NCBI GenBank assembly: GCA_033980235.1
Contig: CM067062.1
Coordinates: forward strand, 13,473,991-13,537,990
DNA from: Diadema setosum
Taxonomy: Eukaryota > Echinodermata > Echinoidea > Diadematoida > Diadematidae
Direction: 5' to 3'
DNA length: 64,000 bases
Under the pieces are notes generated by a model. That model worked only from the letters and a program-made list of their open reading frames with translations. It ran no database searches and was not told the DNA's origin. Positions within the stretch are counted from its first letter, which is position 1. Every line of letters begins with the position of its first letter. Position numbers and translations under genes: made by a program. Positions 10,429-23,701 of this stretch are shown here, piece after piece.

Positions 10429-13341
10429 GGGATATGATTTTGGTCACTTGATACTGATGATAAAATAGAGATTGAAAACATTTATGCAGACACATTAAAA
10501 CAACCCATCTAAAAGCTGGATCCTTAGAATGGTGCTGGGGCTGCAAGTATGTTAGTCTTATAAGCATTTTGTACTGATGAGATACGCACAGTATCCAATT
10601 TTTAAATGTAGGCCTACAACGTATGTCATTTCACGAGAAAAAAGACACCCTATGCATACAAATGTTGACAGATTCAGTGCCACTGATACAGCAAGTGACT
10701 GATCTATACACAACTCATCAATATCACAAAATTTATAATTGCCATTCTTGAAGTGTTTTGAGTCATAAATTCAGCATTAACACACAAAATATACGGGTAC
10801 AAAAAGCACTACCCCCAAATGTGCCCAGTGTACAATGTACAATTGTACATGTGGGGCTGCACAAGTATATGGTATATACAGATCAATGTATAGAAAAACT
10901 TTACAAGGTGTACCTTGTACCTGTATGCATACATTGTACATGTACAAATTGTACAAGAAAAAGTGCAATTAATGTGAACAACGGATATTACAACTTGTAC
11001 AGTGAAGCCCCAAACTCTGCCCGAGTTTGTGACATCTCTTCCTTCACTTCACACTTCAAGGTAACCGATACTCAATGGATTTAACACAGCTGTGATTAGT
11101 TTCAACACAGCAAGCAATGATGGCTGGTGGCAAGCTCTGAATTTCAGCTGGTATGGGGGGGGGGGGGTTGTGACATCATTTTCTCAAGGTCGAAGAAAAG
11201 CGATTTCGCACATTACAGCTGTATATGTACACAAGTTGGTAGGATGGAAGTCTAGTGCACTACATTGTAGGTTCAAGTGCTGTAATACAGTGTTCATTCA
11301 TTTCATACTCAAGCCCTTCAAATTACATTGTATGGCATGATAGAGCAGCTGTACGTACAGTGTACATGAATATGTACACCATATGTAATTCATTATTTTA
11401 TCTGTACTGATCAGACATCTGAGCATGGCAATTCAATAATACTTTATGGCCCAAGTTTTGACCGTCATCATTATTGACCGATCAATAATTTTGTTATTGC
11501 CTGCTCAGAAAAGTCAATGGCAAACTGCTTGTTAAATAGCGGGCAATAAAGTTGGATAGATGCTTTAAACATTCTATCGTGCACTTGTATCAATGAAGAG
11601 TTACAATGTACGCGCACTTGCGCACTTGCCAAGCCTTTGCGCACTAAGCAAGAGATGGCTAGCCGTACTGTGCGTAACATCTTGCCCTGCGGTCTATCCG
11701 TTTTCCCCTCTTTGGAATGCGAGTGAAAAGATGTGATTATATTTTTGTAATCCAACTGCTGATATTTTCAAGTTCACTCTAAAAAGATGTCTGATTTTGT
11801 TTAAATTTATAATAATGATATCAATGGACTGGCTAACCTCCAGGTATACAACATCACTTGCCCTAACTAGAATCATATTGCCCGAGTCAGGAGACAAGGA
11901 AAATATATTACTAGTTCAGGCAATAAATGGAGTATCACCCTCAAGGCCAGTCCATATCATATTATTGCGCTACAAATACTTTTTTATTCAAATTCATGAA
12001 ACGTCAATGTAGGGCAATTTGTCAATCAGTTGCAAAATACTTTTTTATTGTGATGCATCCATACACTGTCCTCACATGGCAGTTGGTGAGAAACTAAAAT
12101 TAATGGTCAATGTACATGTCCTTATACTCCACTGTACAAATGACATTTAAAGAAACACTATGGCCAACATTCACAAAGGTAGTTTAAATATTTAATTGTT
12201 CGTGGATTATTCAAATTTTGAGTGCATGCTGGCAAATGCACATGACTTCTTTACATGGCTTAAACCAACAGACACCCAGAACCAGGTAATGTGTATTGAC
12301 ATGCTCAAATGTGTATGGCACAAGTGTACCCTACTTTGTAGTCCATGAAGTAAAATTAAATCATTGATTTAATTTAAATTGAATATCAAAAAAAAAAAAA
12401 AAAACCTACAGAGTGTATCTTTGTGAATTGATGTATTACAAGTATATGGTCTATAAAATAAAAAAAGTTCTTTACTCTGTCATCATACTTCATTTCACAA
12501 TTCATCTCACAAAGACCTCACGAAGCACAGTCCACTACCACTGTAGCTGAATATGTACTTGTACATGATGCTGTACATTTGTACTGACTGCTGGCTGTCT
12601 TTATGGAAAAGATGTCCTATTTTTCACTTGCCCTACATTTACTGTAAGATGTGATTTCTGGGGTACCCAGGTGTGGGCAAGTAGCCATTTTGGATACTGT
12701 TCATTACAGGTAGGTAGCTCTGAGAAACTGTTACACAGTAAGAACCTCTTTTGAATGTTCTTCATCACAGCAGCGACAGTACCAGTATAAATCATTTGCA
12801 GATCATGAAATAAGAAATTAAACTTGATGTTCTCTCCAGCATTTTCCGCCATACCACAGAATCTTTATCCTTGAGAGGACTACCAACCAGTCTGGTAGCC
12901 TGTTGTCAAACACATTTTTAGGGGTCCATAGAACAGGGCATTATCTGGTGGATTTGGTACATGATCATGTTTGAGGTGTTTGCACATTTACTGTACACTG
13001 TACAACTGTACGTTAAAAATTAACAAGGTGATGAAGTCAGATGCCTTGTGCTCAGCTACATGTCTGCAGAGGCACACATGCACACATACACACGCAAGTA
13101 ATACCTGGTACCGGTACACAAAGTTAATTACACATTTTCATGTCCTGTGTTTGACTACATGGCCATGTATGACACATGGTGTGTCATCCGCAGTGTTCAA
13201 TAAGCAAGCGCTCTGGATAAACTGTTCAGCACACAGCTTGACAGACGCTGTAGTTACCCCATTAGCAAAGCAGTGCCTGCTTTTTCTACATTAGGCCTAC
13301 ACTGGTATTTGCTAGGACAAACACCTGTGTACAGTAATGAG
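10429..13341. other. intron sequence rich in GTAC/TGTACA words
   Basis: The stretch is dominated by short self-complementary words such as TGTACA and GTACATGTAC (10830-10960, 11345-11385, 12550-12580). It has a run of G at 11155-11167 and a poly-A at 12387-12404. A short imperfect inverted pair (ATCAATGGACTGGC near 11820 against GCCAGTCCATAT near 11945) may be another small element. No exon was recognised. Confidence 0.4.
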
Positions 13342-13775
13342 TACAGTTGATCCTCTCGTATCCGGACAAGTCGGGACCGGGGCTCATCCGGATAAGGGAT
13401 TTGGCCGGATACGGGAGACTCAATGCTTTATACATGTACATACCGTATAATAGAGCTCTATGGTACACACGTGTACTGATGTAGCCCATTGTAGTACCAC
13501 ATGTAGTAATGTGTATACTGCGACCTTTTCATTGTTACACTCAGTAACAGACCCCAAAATAGAGGTTCATGTTTGCAAGCGGAAATCATTTTCTTTTATA
13601 AATTCTTGGGATGATTTACCTAAATAATTATTAAGAAATGTATCAAGTATATGTAATTCATGTGTGTTTCCTCCCGTAATTATTAAAAAAAGATTTAAAA
13701 AAACACGGCGAGATTGCGTCCGGATAATAGAGAGATCCGGATAAAGGGAGGCCGGATAATAGAGGTTCAACTGTA
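13342..13775. mobile_element. pogo/Tigger-like MITE
   Basis: The left end TACAGTTGATCCTCTCGTAT and the right end, read inward as TACAGTTGAACCTCTATTAT, are followed by repeated CCGGATAAG/TATCCGG words at both ends. The CAGTTGAMCCTC..TATCCGG signature is typical of Tc1/mariner-superfamily pogo/Tigger-type MITEs, which insert at TA. The 434-bp body has no transposase frame. Confidence 0.75.
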
Positions 13776-15114
13776 CCTGGTTTACAATGTCTAGTATTTT
13801 GTATTGTACTGCCCTGTAATTAATGTTTTTAACTGTGAAAATCAAACCTTATCAGGTGTCATTGGATAAACACAATGTGATTCTTGAACAAGTCCTCATA
13901 CAGTACATGTCTTACAGTGTAACATGTTCACATAGTGTGCATTACCCTGCAACAAAATAAGATTTGTATTTGCTTCCATGAGACATCATAACTTCGCCCC
14001 TATACTGCTTCAAAGAAGCAATCTAGTATAAAGTATTGTCCAAATGAAAAATTTTGGTGATATACAGTATAACACTTATGTACAGGCATCTACATTGTAT
14101 GTAATAACATTGGAGGGTAAAATAATGAATGCTCATAGAAAATGTTTTTTTTTTTTTTTTTTCAACTGAATGGCCTAAATACATGTAATACTGATAAGAA
14201 AAGATAATAATAGGGAGTCTCAATTCCATCTGAAAATAACAAATCTACATCCGTACCAAGTGAAGAATTGAATGCAATGATATTCCTCCATCCCAAGAAA
14301 TGTTGCTCTGAGCCATGGTGAGCTAAGGAGGTTACAGAAACCTCCTTGGGTGAACCAATGAACGTACTATGGTACATACAATGTACAAGTACATTACAAT
14401 GTATTCTCTTCAAACACTTTGTCATGTCAGCATTCAGGATGACTTTTCTTTCTTAGAGAGATTTTTGTTTTTCCTCTTTTTTTTTGGGGGGGGGGATTGC
14501 TGTTACTCTCCATGAATATTATTGTTTGCTCAATCTGCAACATTATGAACACCAAGTGAAAAAGAAGAAATTACATTGTACATCATCTATTGTACATGTG
14601 TAGCTTGGGGTTTGAATCCCCATCATCTACAACTGTTGTACACTTTTACATTGTAGTACAATGTACATTGTACTGCTTGCCGGGCAGCAACACTACCAAT
14701 GAGATGAAGCTTTGACTTTTTGACTTCTTCTTCTTCTTCTTTTTTTTTTTTTAAATTCAACAAATGCGTTTCAGAGTCCAGCCTAAAACAATTCTGTGAC
14801 TAATAACATGACATCCTCAAAGTTGCATGGCATTACCTACAAACTGTAAAGTGACATAACTCTGTACAGTAAATACTGTCCTGGTACATGTATGTACTGT
14901 ATAATGCTAAATGCTGGTAAGCACACATGTATGCGAATACAAATGTTGCAGTGTTATTGCAAAACATACTGTATGGTGATGTTGTCCTCACTGGACAGAA
15001 TGGCTTTTTAATTGCACAATTTGAAATCTATCTTCTGGACTATTTTTACACTGCACGTCACTTAATTTGTGTGGGCTATGAAGTACCATGTACAGTACAC
15101 TGTATACCCAGTCA
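13776..15114. other. intron sequence, no gene seen
   Basis: AT-rich intron with poly-T runs (14147-14162, 14738-14751), a G run near 14487 and many TGTACA words. Nothing coding was recognised. Confidence 0.4.
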
Positions 15115-15442
15115 TTGGGTGTCCGGACAGGTTGTGGGACTGGACGCGTACTGTAAAGTGCGTCTGGGCCCCATTTCATAAAGAGTTTATTTGATGACAA
15201 CTCTTTGCTGGAATGACTATTGTCATGGCAACGACAAGAATCCAGCTTCCTGATTGGCTGTTTGCTTTGGAAAGTTGTCATTCCAGCAAGAGTTGTCATC
15301 CTAACATCTTTTATGAAATGGGGCCCTGGTTTGACAATGACGCGCCTACATATTAACAGTCGTTTGTCAGTGAGGAGCTGTGCGTAAATGCGTATAAATA
15401 AGCAAGTCAGTAAGCGAGAATCTTAAGTGTCCAGACACCCAA
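15115..15442. mobile_element. small inverted-repeat element interrupted by MITE family 2
   Basis: TTGGGTGTCCGGACA at 15115-15129 is matched by TGTCCAGACACCCAA at 15428-15442. Between the arms sits a complete family-2 MITE (15166-15326), so this is a nested insertion into an older small element. Confidence 0.6.
15166..15326. mobile_element. MITE family 2, copy 1 (GGGCCCCATTTCATAAA ends)
   Basis: A 161-bp near-palindromic element running from GGGCCCCATTTCATAAA to TTTTATGAAATGGGGCCC, with internal arms built on GCTGGAATGAC / GTCATTCCAGC and a central CAGCTTCCTGATTGGCTG. The second copy is at 23702-23860. Confidence 0.85.
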
Positions 15443-16049
15443 CCCCCCATCCTACATAATCATTCTCTCGTTCTACACTGATTGGGCCTCTATATATGGG
15501 TAATTCCATGGGGTTGGGACTGAAATTGTGACATACAAGTTGAAAATTCAAGTTGGGTAAATTGAAATTTTCTTTTTCCCCCTGATTTGTTACTCCCATT
15601 CTTCAACTTATTCCACATGAAATCTGTTTATTACTTTGCACACTTTCAGTCAGCATGGGTAAACAGGTATGGCATAATACCTATGTTACACGGACTTCAT
15701 TTGTTGACATCCTTCATAATTTTGTGTTCTGAAATGATAACAATGAACACATCCACGTTTTTTTCATCCATAGCACATCAACATGTTATTTAACAGGCGC
15801 ATGAGATCATTATTAGTAAGATTGTATGTTCTGATGACAACTGCAAGCCACTTTTATTAAAATGTTTTTTTCTACAAACCATTAACAATTTCAATCAAAG
15901 GTTTAACTTTTTCATCAAGAGTGACACAATGACAATATTCTTAAAGACACCACAATTGAAGCAAGTGATTTGTATGGGTATTCAAGTGAAAACATGATTT
16001 TATTGTTATAATCAGAGGTTTTCAGACAACAACCTCACCCACAGTGTAC

Positions 16050-16090
16050 TACCTATGTTACACGGACAGTATGTCTTTGTAACATAGGTA
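16050..16090. repeat. perfect hairpin of the element A signature word
   Basis: TACCTATGTTACA (16050-16062) and TGTAACATAGGTA (16078-16090) are exact reverse complements separated by 15 bases. Similar paired units lie at 18242-18291 (13-bp perfect arms, 24-base loop) and 16231-16271 (imperfect). Confidence 0.9.
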
Positions 16091-16271
16091 CACTACGACA
16101 TATCAACTGATTTCCTTCATTGTGGTGTGAGATGTTAAAACCTACACATATAGACTTTATGTATGTTCCCACAAATAACACTATTGTAACAGTTCTTTGG
16201 AATTATATCTACTGCACACCTGTGGAACAATACCTATGTTACACAGACTTCAATTCTTTGTAACTCTGGTA

Positions 16272-17890
16272 TGAAAGAAGGCAGACTTAATCAGAAGAAG
16301 AAGAAGAAAGTGAAGCTTTACACAATTTGACCTTATATACACTAACAACATCATCAACTAGTTGTCAACTAACTAAGAAAACTAAAGTCTTCTTGTCTTC
16401 TCTATGTTCTTTGTTTGAAATTAATTTCTGCTCTTTTCTCCAATGTCCATTTAGACCTCGATTTTTGTTTTTCTTCTGTCCATTTTCCCTCTGTGCAGTT
16501 TTCTTCTTGTCTAGTTTGTTATGTTCGCTCTTCTTGGGTGTTGCTTTGTCGGCTTCCTCTCTCTGTTTGTGGAGTGCTGTGGATGTGTCCTTTTCACTCT
16601 TTCACGTAGTTTAACATGTAGCGGTGGCAGAGGAGGAGTCATGGCAGATTCATTAACAAACTGAACTAAAGGTGTAAAGAGAAATAGAATAGAAAAATTA
16701 AAAGAAAATTTTTGTCGGGGTTGACTATATATTCCTGTTGATGTATCTGTGTGTTTATGAATGGAATCAAATAATTTTAACAATTTTGCTTACATTTCTA
16801 CCTCTTGGCATACCCATTAGCTAGAGTTCCATGTGTACCTCCCACCAAAATTGAAAAAAAAAAATGGGCTATGCTTGAAATGATGTAAATAATAATAATA
16901 ATATAGCATGTAAAACATAGGAAAATATGATTTTCATACTCTATGCTAAAAACTTGTTTTCAGATGTAAGCTACAGACTGTAGGAAGGGCAGGTCGCTGC
17001 TCCCAGTGTCCTACCTAAGGTTAGGGCTAGGGTCAGGGTTACGGTTACAGTTACGGTCCTTAATAGACTCCCAAAATAATACTAGGCCCTATTTTTTATT
17101 CAACCCCCATCGAAATTGTCGCCCTCTTTTTGAATGATAGTATAGAGCAATAATAGTCCAATTTTGATTGGGGTTCATAATTTTATTGAAGTCTTTCCTA
17201 CCCACTACACACCCAAACTGAATAGGACACTGGCATTTTAGCTTTGAGACTTCACAGTGGGTGAACATGGAATGGAAATGGTGAATCCTTGTGAAATGTT
17301 AACAACTTCATCAGAGCATCTAACAGGTCAGTGAAATCTTGGAAGAAAAACATTGACATTTTCGATGTAAATCTGTTACAGAGAGAGAATTTCACAGCTC
17401 CTAGATCCCTCAATATCACCAGCAAAATAAGGCAAACTCTATTTCTCTAGTTCAGATGTAGTCTGGACATCTACGTTTTCCAACTAGTATATAGTGATTA
17501 ATACTAACTATAGCACGTCTACCTTGGTAGATACCTAATGACAAAAGGGTCCAAAAATTCACAATAATCGGGAGATAAAACAATTTTATATTGCAGTGAA
17601 GATACACTGATATACTTTTGTATGGTTTTCTAAGAGAGGAATATAATGCTCCTTTTGCAGAGACCGGCATGGACGGAAAATTTGGCGATCAAAATTATGA
17701 ACATCAACCTGTAACAAATATCTCAGTATGTGGGACTACAGTATCATCGTCCACAGTGTTTTTGGCCAGTTCAGAGGTTTAGATGTTGTTTTTTTTCCTC
17801 TAATAGAGTTACAGAATATGACAAATGTTATTATTTTCGTGAAATAGCGTAAAAGCTTACCAATTGACATCAGAAACATTAAAACTCCTG
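16272..17890. other. core of element A, no gene seen
   Basis: There is no signature word and no recognisable coding exon here. A degenerate TTAGGG-like stretch lies at 17020-17060. A T/C-rich segment at 16420-16580 gives reading frames of low complexity that I do not take as genes. Confidence 0.4.
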
Positions 17891-18692
17891 TACCTACGTT
17901 ACATGGACAACGGCAGAAAAACAGATTTTGCGCTGTCCAGGTAGGTGTATATTGGCTGTGAGTAGTTTTTCTGCCATTGGGGGAGGACTGCCAGTGACAT
18001 GAATATGATTGCTGAAGTTAGTAGCTCTTCTTTTTATCGCGAGACGTGTCTTTCCTTACCTACGTTACACGAAGAGGCCGGACATCGCACTGACGTACAG
18101 TGATATGTTCCGTATTTTCTCGTTTATTTGGAGGATTTTGATGCTAATTTTTGGATAAGAATACTCCTGAAATATAAATCTCATTATAGAAATAAAGTTT
18201 CTGATCATATCATGATTGGAAGTGTATGTAAAACCATGCTATACCTATGTTACAACAAAAATTGCCATGGACTTCGTTTGTAACATAGGTATGAGGTTGC
18301 TTGAAGATGCTCTGGTGTTCTTATTTTGTTACAAATGTTTATGTGCCTTATAGTCTTTGTAGAAGTCACCTTGCCTCTCTTTATTATGATAGGCATAATG
18401 CTGAAAGGTTGTATATTCCTGTTTTACATTGCCATGAAAATGGCATATATTTATGTCACAACATAAACCACAAAAAACCATGGGACATCATTAGTGAAAC
18501 AGTCATAGACAAAATACATTTGTACAAAGGCTTGTTTTTTTTTCATCAAATAATTCTTCACACATTTCTCTCCGAGAATAACTGCAAACCACAGACAAAT
18601 ATTTGATAAATTTTTCAGAATATGACTTTTATTCCCTACACAACATGAAAATCTAGAGAAGACCCAACCCCATGGAATGACCCATATGTATA

Positions 18693-19240
18693 GATGGGAC
18701 TAAAGCAGTCATCTTATTCTATTCATGTTCTGCAGCTTCTGCATTAGTTTGTCCCTTTTTTTCAGTATGAGGGATAAAAATCTTAAAAATAACCTCAATG
18801 CTCTTTGAGGAAATTTGTCAGCTACAAATATGCACGGCATCCCATTACTGCACTTCAGTCAGCCCCTTTCTCTGGGAAGCCATATATGAACGATATTTCC
18901 AAGGGACGTTCCTGGCTTCAGTCTGGGTTATATAACACCCATTCCCTGAAATAGAAACATGAAGTGAGCTGTCCTGAGCTTCGGGTGCCCAGTTCTGTTA
19001 CAAATTTGTCACATATCGATTGACAGGACAGGTATTTATTCTGGACACCATTATCTAGTTACTATTAAGAAGGAGAAACTTGATGAGCTCTGGCACATGT
19101 GGTAAGCATGGCAATCATGGAGTGACTTTGTGTCCCACTTTTAAAATGCAGCAGACATCATACCTTTCATGCGAGTAATATTTCACAAATGAGAACTTGT
19201 AAGATATTTTCATGTGGTTGAACATGCAACATAGATGCCA
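18693..19240. other. intron sequence, no gene seen
   Basis: Nothing recognisable between element A and the next dispersed repeat. Confidence 0.35.
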
Positions 19241-19560
19241 AGTTCAAAAAAATTTTATGAGTGAGATTTTCGTCTCAGCGCGCGCGCATGTGGGTGAGCG
19301 AGGGAGCGAAGCGACTTAGCGAGGGGAGGGTGTGGGAGGGGGGTGTCCGCCCTCCCATGGTAGGGAGCTTTTTCAATTTTTAGCTCTTAATGGTGCAAGC
19401 TGGTGCATATTAAGTGACTATTTTTTACTTATTTTGAAAGACAAAAGAGAAATATGCTTTCAATTGCAACTCTCACTTTAATCCTTTAAGCTATGCTCCT
19501 GATGCGTGAGAAAAATGGGTGACATGCGTGAGATCGTGAGACTGAATGCATGAGACTTGG
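19241..19560. repeat. dispersed repeat with GAGCGAGGGAGCGAAGCG core
   Basis: It contains a CG-rich block (GAGCGAGGGAGCGAAGCG, then GAGGGGAGGGTGTGGG) followed by CCGCCCTCCCATGGTAGGGA. It is flanked by GTGAGAT-type words on both sides (about 19260 and 19527). The style is common in marine invertebrate genomes. The boundaries are estimates. Confidence 0.45.
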
Positions 19561-19822
19561 AAGCTCTGATGCAATTGACAGCCACAGTGACAGAATGAAA
19601 ATGTTATACACATCTGCTGTACAAGGTATTAGCCTGATTCAAGAGGAGAAATTTTTCATTTCCACTCTTGGAGACAATAGACACGATTGTACTATGCAAT
19701 TTCGTTTTATGTGTTGCAGTATTTGCAGAAATTGTTAATTAAAAGAAAATTAGTCACCTTGTGAAATTTAGAAAAATTAAAACACTGCTGAGTACTGTAC
19801 ATGTATGGCATATTACAGGGGG

Positions 19823-20040
19823 TACAGTAAGAGTGGAAATTTTCACAGTGTGGACATTTTTGCACATTTTGTGTGGCCAGAAACCAGCGCAAAAACAAAA
19901 ACACAAGAATATTTTTGTACACCCTACAGTATGTTCCACTAATGAATGTCTTGATTCCGTGGAATTAAAAACACGCAAAATCCATCTCACCCAGCCGAGC
20001 TCGAAAAATTAACCGCGCGAACATAACCGCTTTTACAGTA
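19823..20040. mobile_element. MITE family 1, copy 2
   Basis: Runs from TACAGTAAGAGTGGAAATTT to CGCTTTTACAGTA and shares TTGATTCCGTGGAATTAAAA with copy 1 (6797-6975). It is 218 bp and more diverged, with CG to TG changes at the Fnu-like GCGC words. Confidence 0.8.
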
Positions 20041-22009
20041 GACTGTAGTGCTTTGGCAGAGATGCCACTCCAGGTACACTGTATTGATGTGTAACAGATT
20101 GGGGCCGTGTACAATTGTAGTGGCTCATTCTTTATCACCTACAGAAAGTGGCATATTGGCCATCATTCTTTTGTGGCAATGCCCAGATTTCAACAGAATT
20201 AAATCACCTTGCACTTCAGTTATCATACATTAAATGTATGCTCTCAATATCATCATTATCAGTACTATCATATTATTACTATCGTGATATTATCAAATAA
20301 CATAAAATATAATTGATATCATTATGATCTGATAATCATTTTTACCATAAATTGTATGAGAAATCCATAAACTTCTCTACAACAAAGTGTATGTCACCAC
20401 ATGTTATACACAGTGTACTGTACACCTGTTACTGTTCAATTATGTATATCATTATCATTTATTTCTAGAATTATGTGTTATCCTTCAAGGGTATTTCATG
20501 ATTGGTATAACGATAAATAATCTCTAAAAAATCACTGTCAAACTTAAGAAGAGACGAATTCTTTCAAGTATTAGACAGATCATGGAACACTGCAACTTCC
20601 TCTATCACACAGACACAATGTTCAAGCAAATGCTGACTGAGTGAAAAGTCTGTTGCCTGTACACCCTCCAGACTCTGAATCAGAGCCCTGCTAACCCCAG
20701 GGAAGCATTATTTCCAACGCATCACAGAGGCGCTGTATGCCCTCAGTCGCCTTCAACTGTTCCACGTTTAGATGAGTCAGTTCCTACTGTACATACACTG
20801 AAACATACACTGTACATGCACATTCATGGCACACATACAATGTACAGTGTACTGTGTACCAAATTTCTAATACTAGCAGTATTATCAGCCAGAGTTCCAA
20901 ACAACAATGTTTGTGTACAAATTCTACAAATGAAGTCTTAGCAGGGAGGGATATTCTTGTACATAGTGTACAAAGTACATTGTAGGTGAGCATTTTTCTG
21001 CTTGGTCTCAGGATGTGATTGTATTTTATAATAAACCATGCACAAGCTCGGGTAAAATGTACATAACTATGTGTAGAATTATGTGGTTCTTCTTTTTTAA
21101 AAACAGTGATTTTTGCATCCTTTCCCTTTGACTTTGAGAATTTTGTTTTCTTTCGTACCTGTTGCATTCATTTTACAATGACTGCTGTTAAACCGTACAG
21201 AAACACCGATTCCTTTCAAACTATCTTCTAGTGTTTTTATGGTAGTATCATAAACAAGCATCACACTTTCAATTTTTTGCCTTTCACTGCAAAAAAAAAA
21301 AAAAAAAAAAAAAATTGACAAAGACCTCAGAGGTGCTCTTTGTGAATACAAGTTTAGCAGGCACATTAAAATAAATAGGGTACTTTTGAAAGCATCTCAA
21401 ATAATATACACTGCAGTGTAAACCATGCCATATTCCTTTACACCTGGTTAGTCCAAAATATGTAGACTATGAGCCGATAACGGTAAAGGAATCTACAGAG
21501 TCGCAAACTGAGGAAGACCCAATTTGTGAGGTGCTGGGTGGGTGCTACTCTTTGCACCTGAAGGAAAGTGACTATTAGCCAGGATAACCCCACTATAAGC
21601 ATGACTCGATGACATGGGATTATTCTTGTATCTCCCTCCATGGACTGATACACTTCAAAGAGATCTTGCACACGTTCCTGTAATGAGCTGCACTGTGTAG
21701 CATTACTGTACAGTGTACATGTTATGTAGCATCTCATAAATCTGGTCATTTGCAAACTGCATTCAGTTTTTACTGCAACCTAAACATGGATCCCAACATA
21801 TAATGTAGACTTGTTTGCCCAAGTATCATAAATTTGACAATCACATCAATTTTATGAAACCAGCAAACCAATGCAGAAGATATGATTTTTGAGCCTATGA
21901 TTCCTCGTTCTGAAGGTATTATGCCATTACCAAAATCCACAGCTGCTACTGAGCGATTTAACATACAATGTACAAGATGCAAACTGGAACGAAAGTACTT
22001 TTTTTTTTC
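20041..22009. other. intron sequence, no gene seen
   Basis: AT-rich intron with ATC/ATT-rich simple sequence (20240-20340), TGTACA-rich patches (20790-20860, 20960-20990) and a poly-A at 21291-21314. No exon was recognised. Confidence 0.4.
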
Positions 22010-22404
22010 TTAAAGGACTGTACAGTACTGGTTGAGGTGGGGATTCATGTTTCGAACATTCCCAAGTGAGATAATGAGAAACCTGCAATGAAATATGAAA
22101 GAGCATGTAATTTTAAGAAGGATTCAACGTTTATTTGATGAAAATTGGTTTTCAAATGGCTGAGATATCCAAAAAAGTGATAATAATAAAAGGTGACAGG
22201 CCACACTTTTATTAGGATCTCGTTGTTTCACCTTGTTTTGGGATATCTCAGCCATTTCAAAAACCGATTTTCATCAAATAAACTTTTGATACCCCTTAGA
22301 ATTGCATGCTCTTTGACATCTTATATCTAGAGTGGTTTCTGAATATCTCGCAAAATGTTAAAAGCTAATTCCTCACCTCGACCAGAACTGTACACACCCT
22401 TTAA
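22010..22404. mobile_element. MITE family 3, copy 1 (TTAAAGG..CCTTTAA)
   Basis: Starts TTAAAGGACTGTACAGTACT and ends CAGAACTGTACACACCCTTTAA. Long internal arms are inverted around the middle (GGCTGAGATATCC against GGATATCTCAGCC; TTTGATGAAAATTGG against CCGATTTTCATCAAA). TTAA at both ends suggests a TTAA target. Further copies: 40830-41247, 49379-49746, 52491-52881. Confidence 0.85.
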
Positions 22405-23701
22405 GCAGGGAGTGGACGTCTATTACACAAATTCCTGAAAGCTGACACATCCTACATGTATATGTGTAGTAAGAAAATGTACAGTTAGTGTATTAACAGA
22501 AAAATGCTGCTGCCGCAATTAGAGAATATCTTCTGCCTTAATGTGCATATTATATATCTCCTTGAATGGCACCCTCTGCGGGATTTAAGATGTAGCTATG
22601 TAGGCCTATTGCTAGTCTCCTGCATCAGGGTGAACCTGGAGGGGTTGCCATCATTCGCCTGTTTTTCTGGTGCTTGCACGACCACTTTTAACACAAGGTT
22701 TGCATCCCGTCTTTGTGAAACAAGTTGAGACAGTTTACTAGCCTGAGTTCACAGACATTGTGTAGCTGACAATATTTTGGTATATGGATGTATACTATTG
22801 CAAGGAATTACAAATTTTATGCATACACTGCATACAGAAGTAGCTTAACTTCTTTTTTTCTTCTTCTTCTTTCTTGACTGTACAATCCTCTTTGTAGAGG
22901 ATGTCATACGTTGGCGAGGTCGCAACCATGAGAACACATGACACTGGGTGTAGTATCAAAGAACTAAACTACAGTGCAAGTAAAAAAACAAACAAACAAA
23001 CAAAACCATCTCATCTGGGGAGCTAATGAAGGATGAGTGGTTGTGCAAGGCAGCTCCGGAAAGAGTGGATACGGAGCTGAAACCATTGTTGAGCTTACAA
23101 AGTACGATGTACGTACATACACTTGTACACCAACATTGTACATCAACAGCTCCATGCAGAGATTTGTGGAATTTATTGCATGGTCCTTGAGCAGAGATCT
23201 ATACTAATACTCTCGAAAACCAAAAACGAAATTACACAAAACAAGGATGATGACATAGGAGGCTCACATATTTCAGAAATCCACTACAACTTGCTGCAAC
23301 CAAGTCACCTGTGTAGAATTTATGCATGCTTTCTTCATTTGTCCTGCTTCCTTGAGCCCTCATCTTCATTCATTGTGATTTGTTATAAATGTTGAAAACA
23401 TTCTTACTCCTCATCCCAATCACTATAAATTCTGAAACTCTGTACCTACACGCGTAGTGTAAAAAACAATTTATAGTTGTTCATGTAAAAGTCTGAAAAT
23501 CATCCTGAGGTCTCCTTTAATGCCTGTGATAGTTTGAAGAATGCATTTCACAATGCATTATTCTCCTTAGAGAATCAACATAGCACAGCTACATTGTACA
23601 ATCCCAGTATCCTGGCCAAGTATTCAATTCATGAGGGATTTGATTGTTAATGTATTGTGCTTCACCTTCACAGACCCTGGACCCACTGAACTTAGAAATC
23701 T
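22405..23701. other. intron sequence, no gene seen
   Basis: The stretch includes a CTT-rich run (22852-22874) and an (AAAC)n run near 22985-23005. No exon was recognised. Confidence 0.4.

Larger units (their letters stand above)
15491..18692. mobile_element. element A: 3.2-kb TIR element with TACCTATGTTACA hairpins
   Basis: The left end (about 15491-15520: ATATGGGTAATTCCATGGGG, then TTGGG) is inverted at 18661-18692 (ATATGGGTCATTCCATGGGG, then TTGGG). The word TACCTATGTTACACGGAC or close relatives occurs at 15678, 16050, 16231, 17891, 18057 and 18242. Its complement TGTAACATAGGTA occurs at 16078 and 18279, with a degenerate copy at 16259. All lie in two clusters, 15678-16271 and 17891-18291, leaving a motif-free core. 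No transposase is recognised. Exact ends and target duplication are uncertain because the termini run into TA-rich sequence. Confidence 0.75.

Noticed and set aside
14600..14632. GGTTTGAATCCCC, resembling a tRNA B box
   Set aside because: No A box or cloverleaf upstream; not a tRNA and no SINE body recognised.
16327..16614. 95-residue Phe/Leu/Ser-rich frame in element A core
   Set aside because: Low-complexity T/C-rich DNA, no transposase motif (no DDE spacing, no zinc finger).
17020..17060. GGTTAGGGCTAGGGTCAGGGTTACGG, telomere-like
   Set aside because: Only a few degenerate TTAGGG-like units inside element A; too short and irregular for an interstitial telomere.
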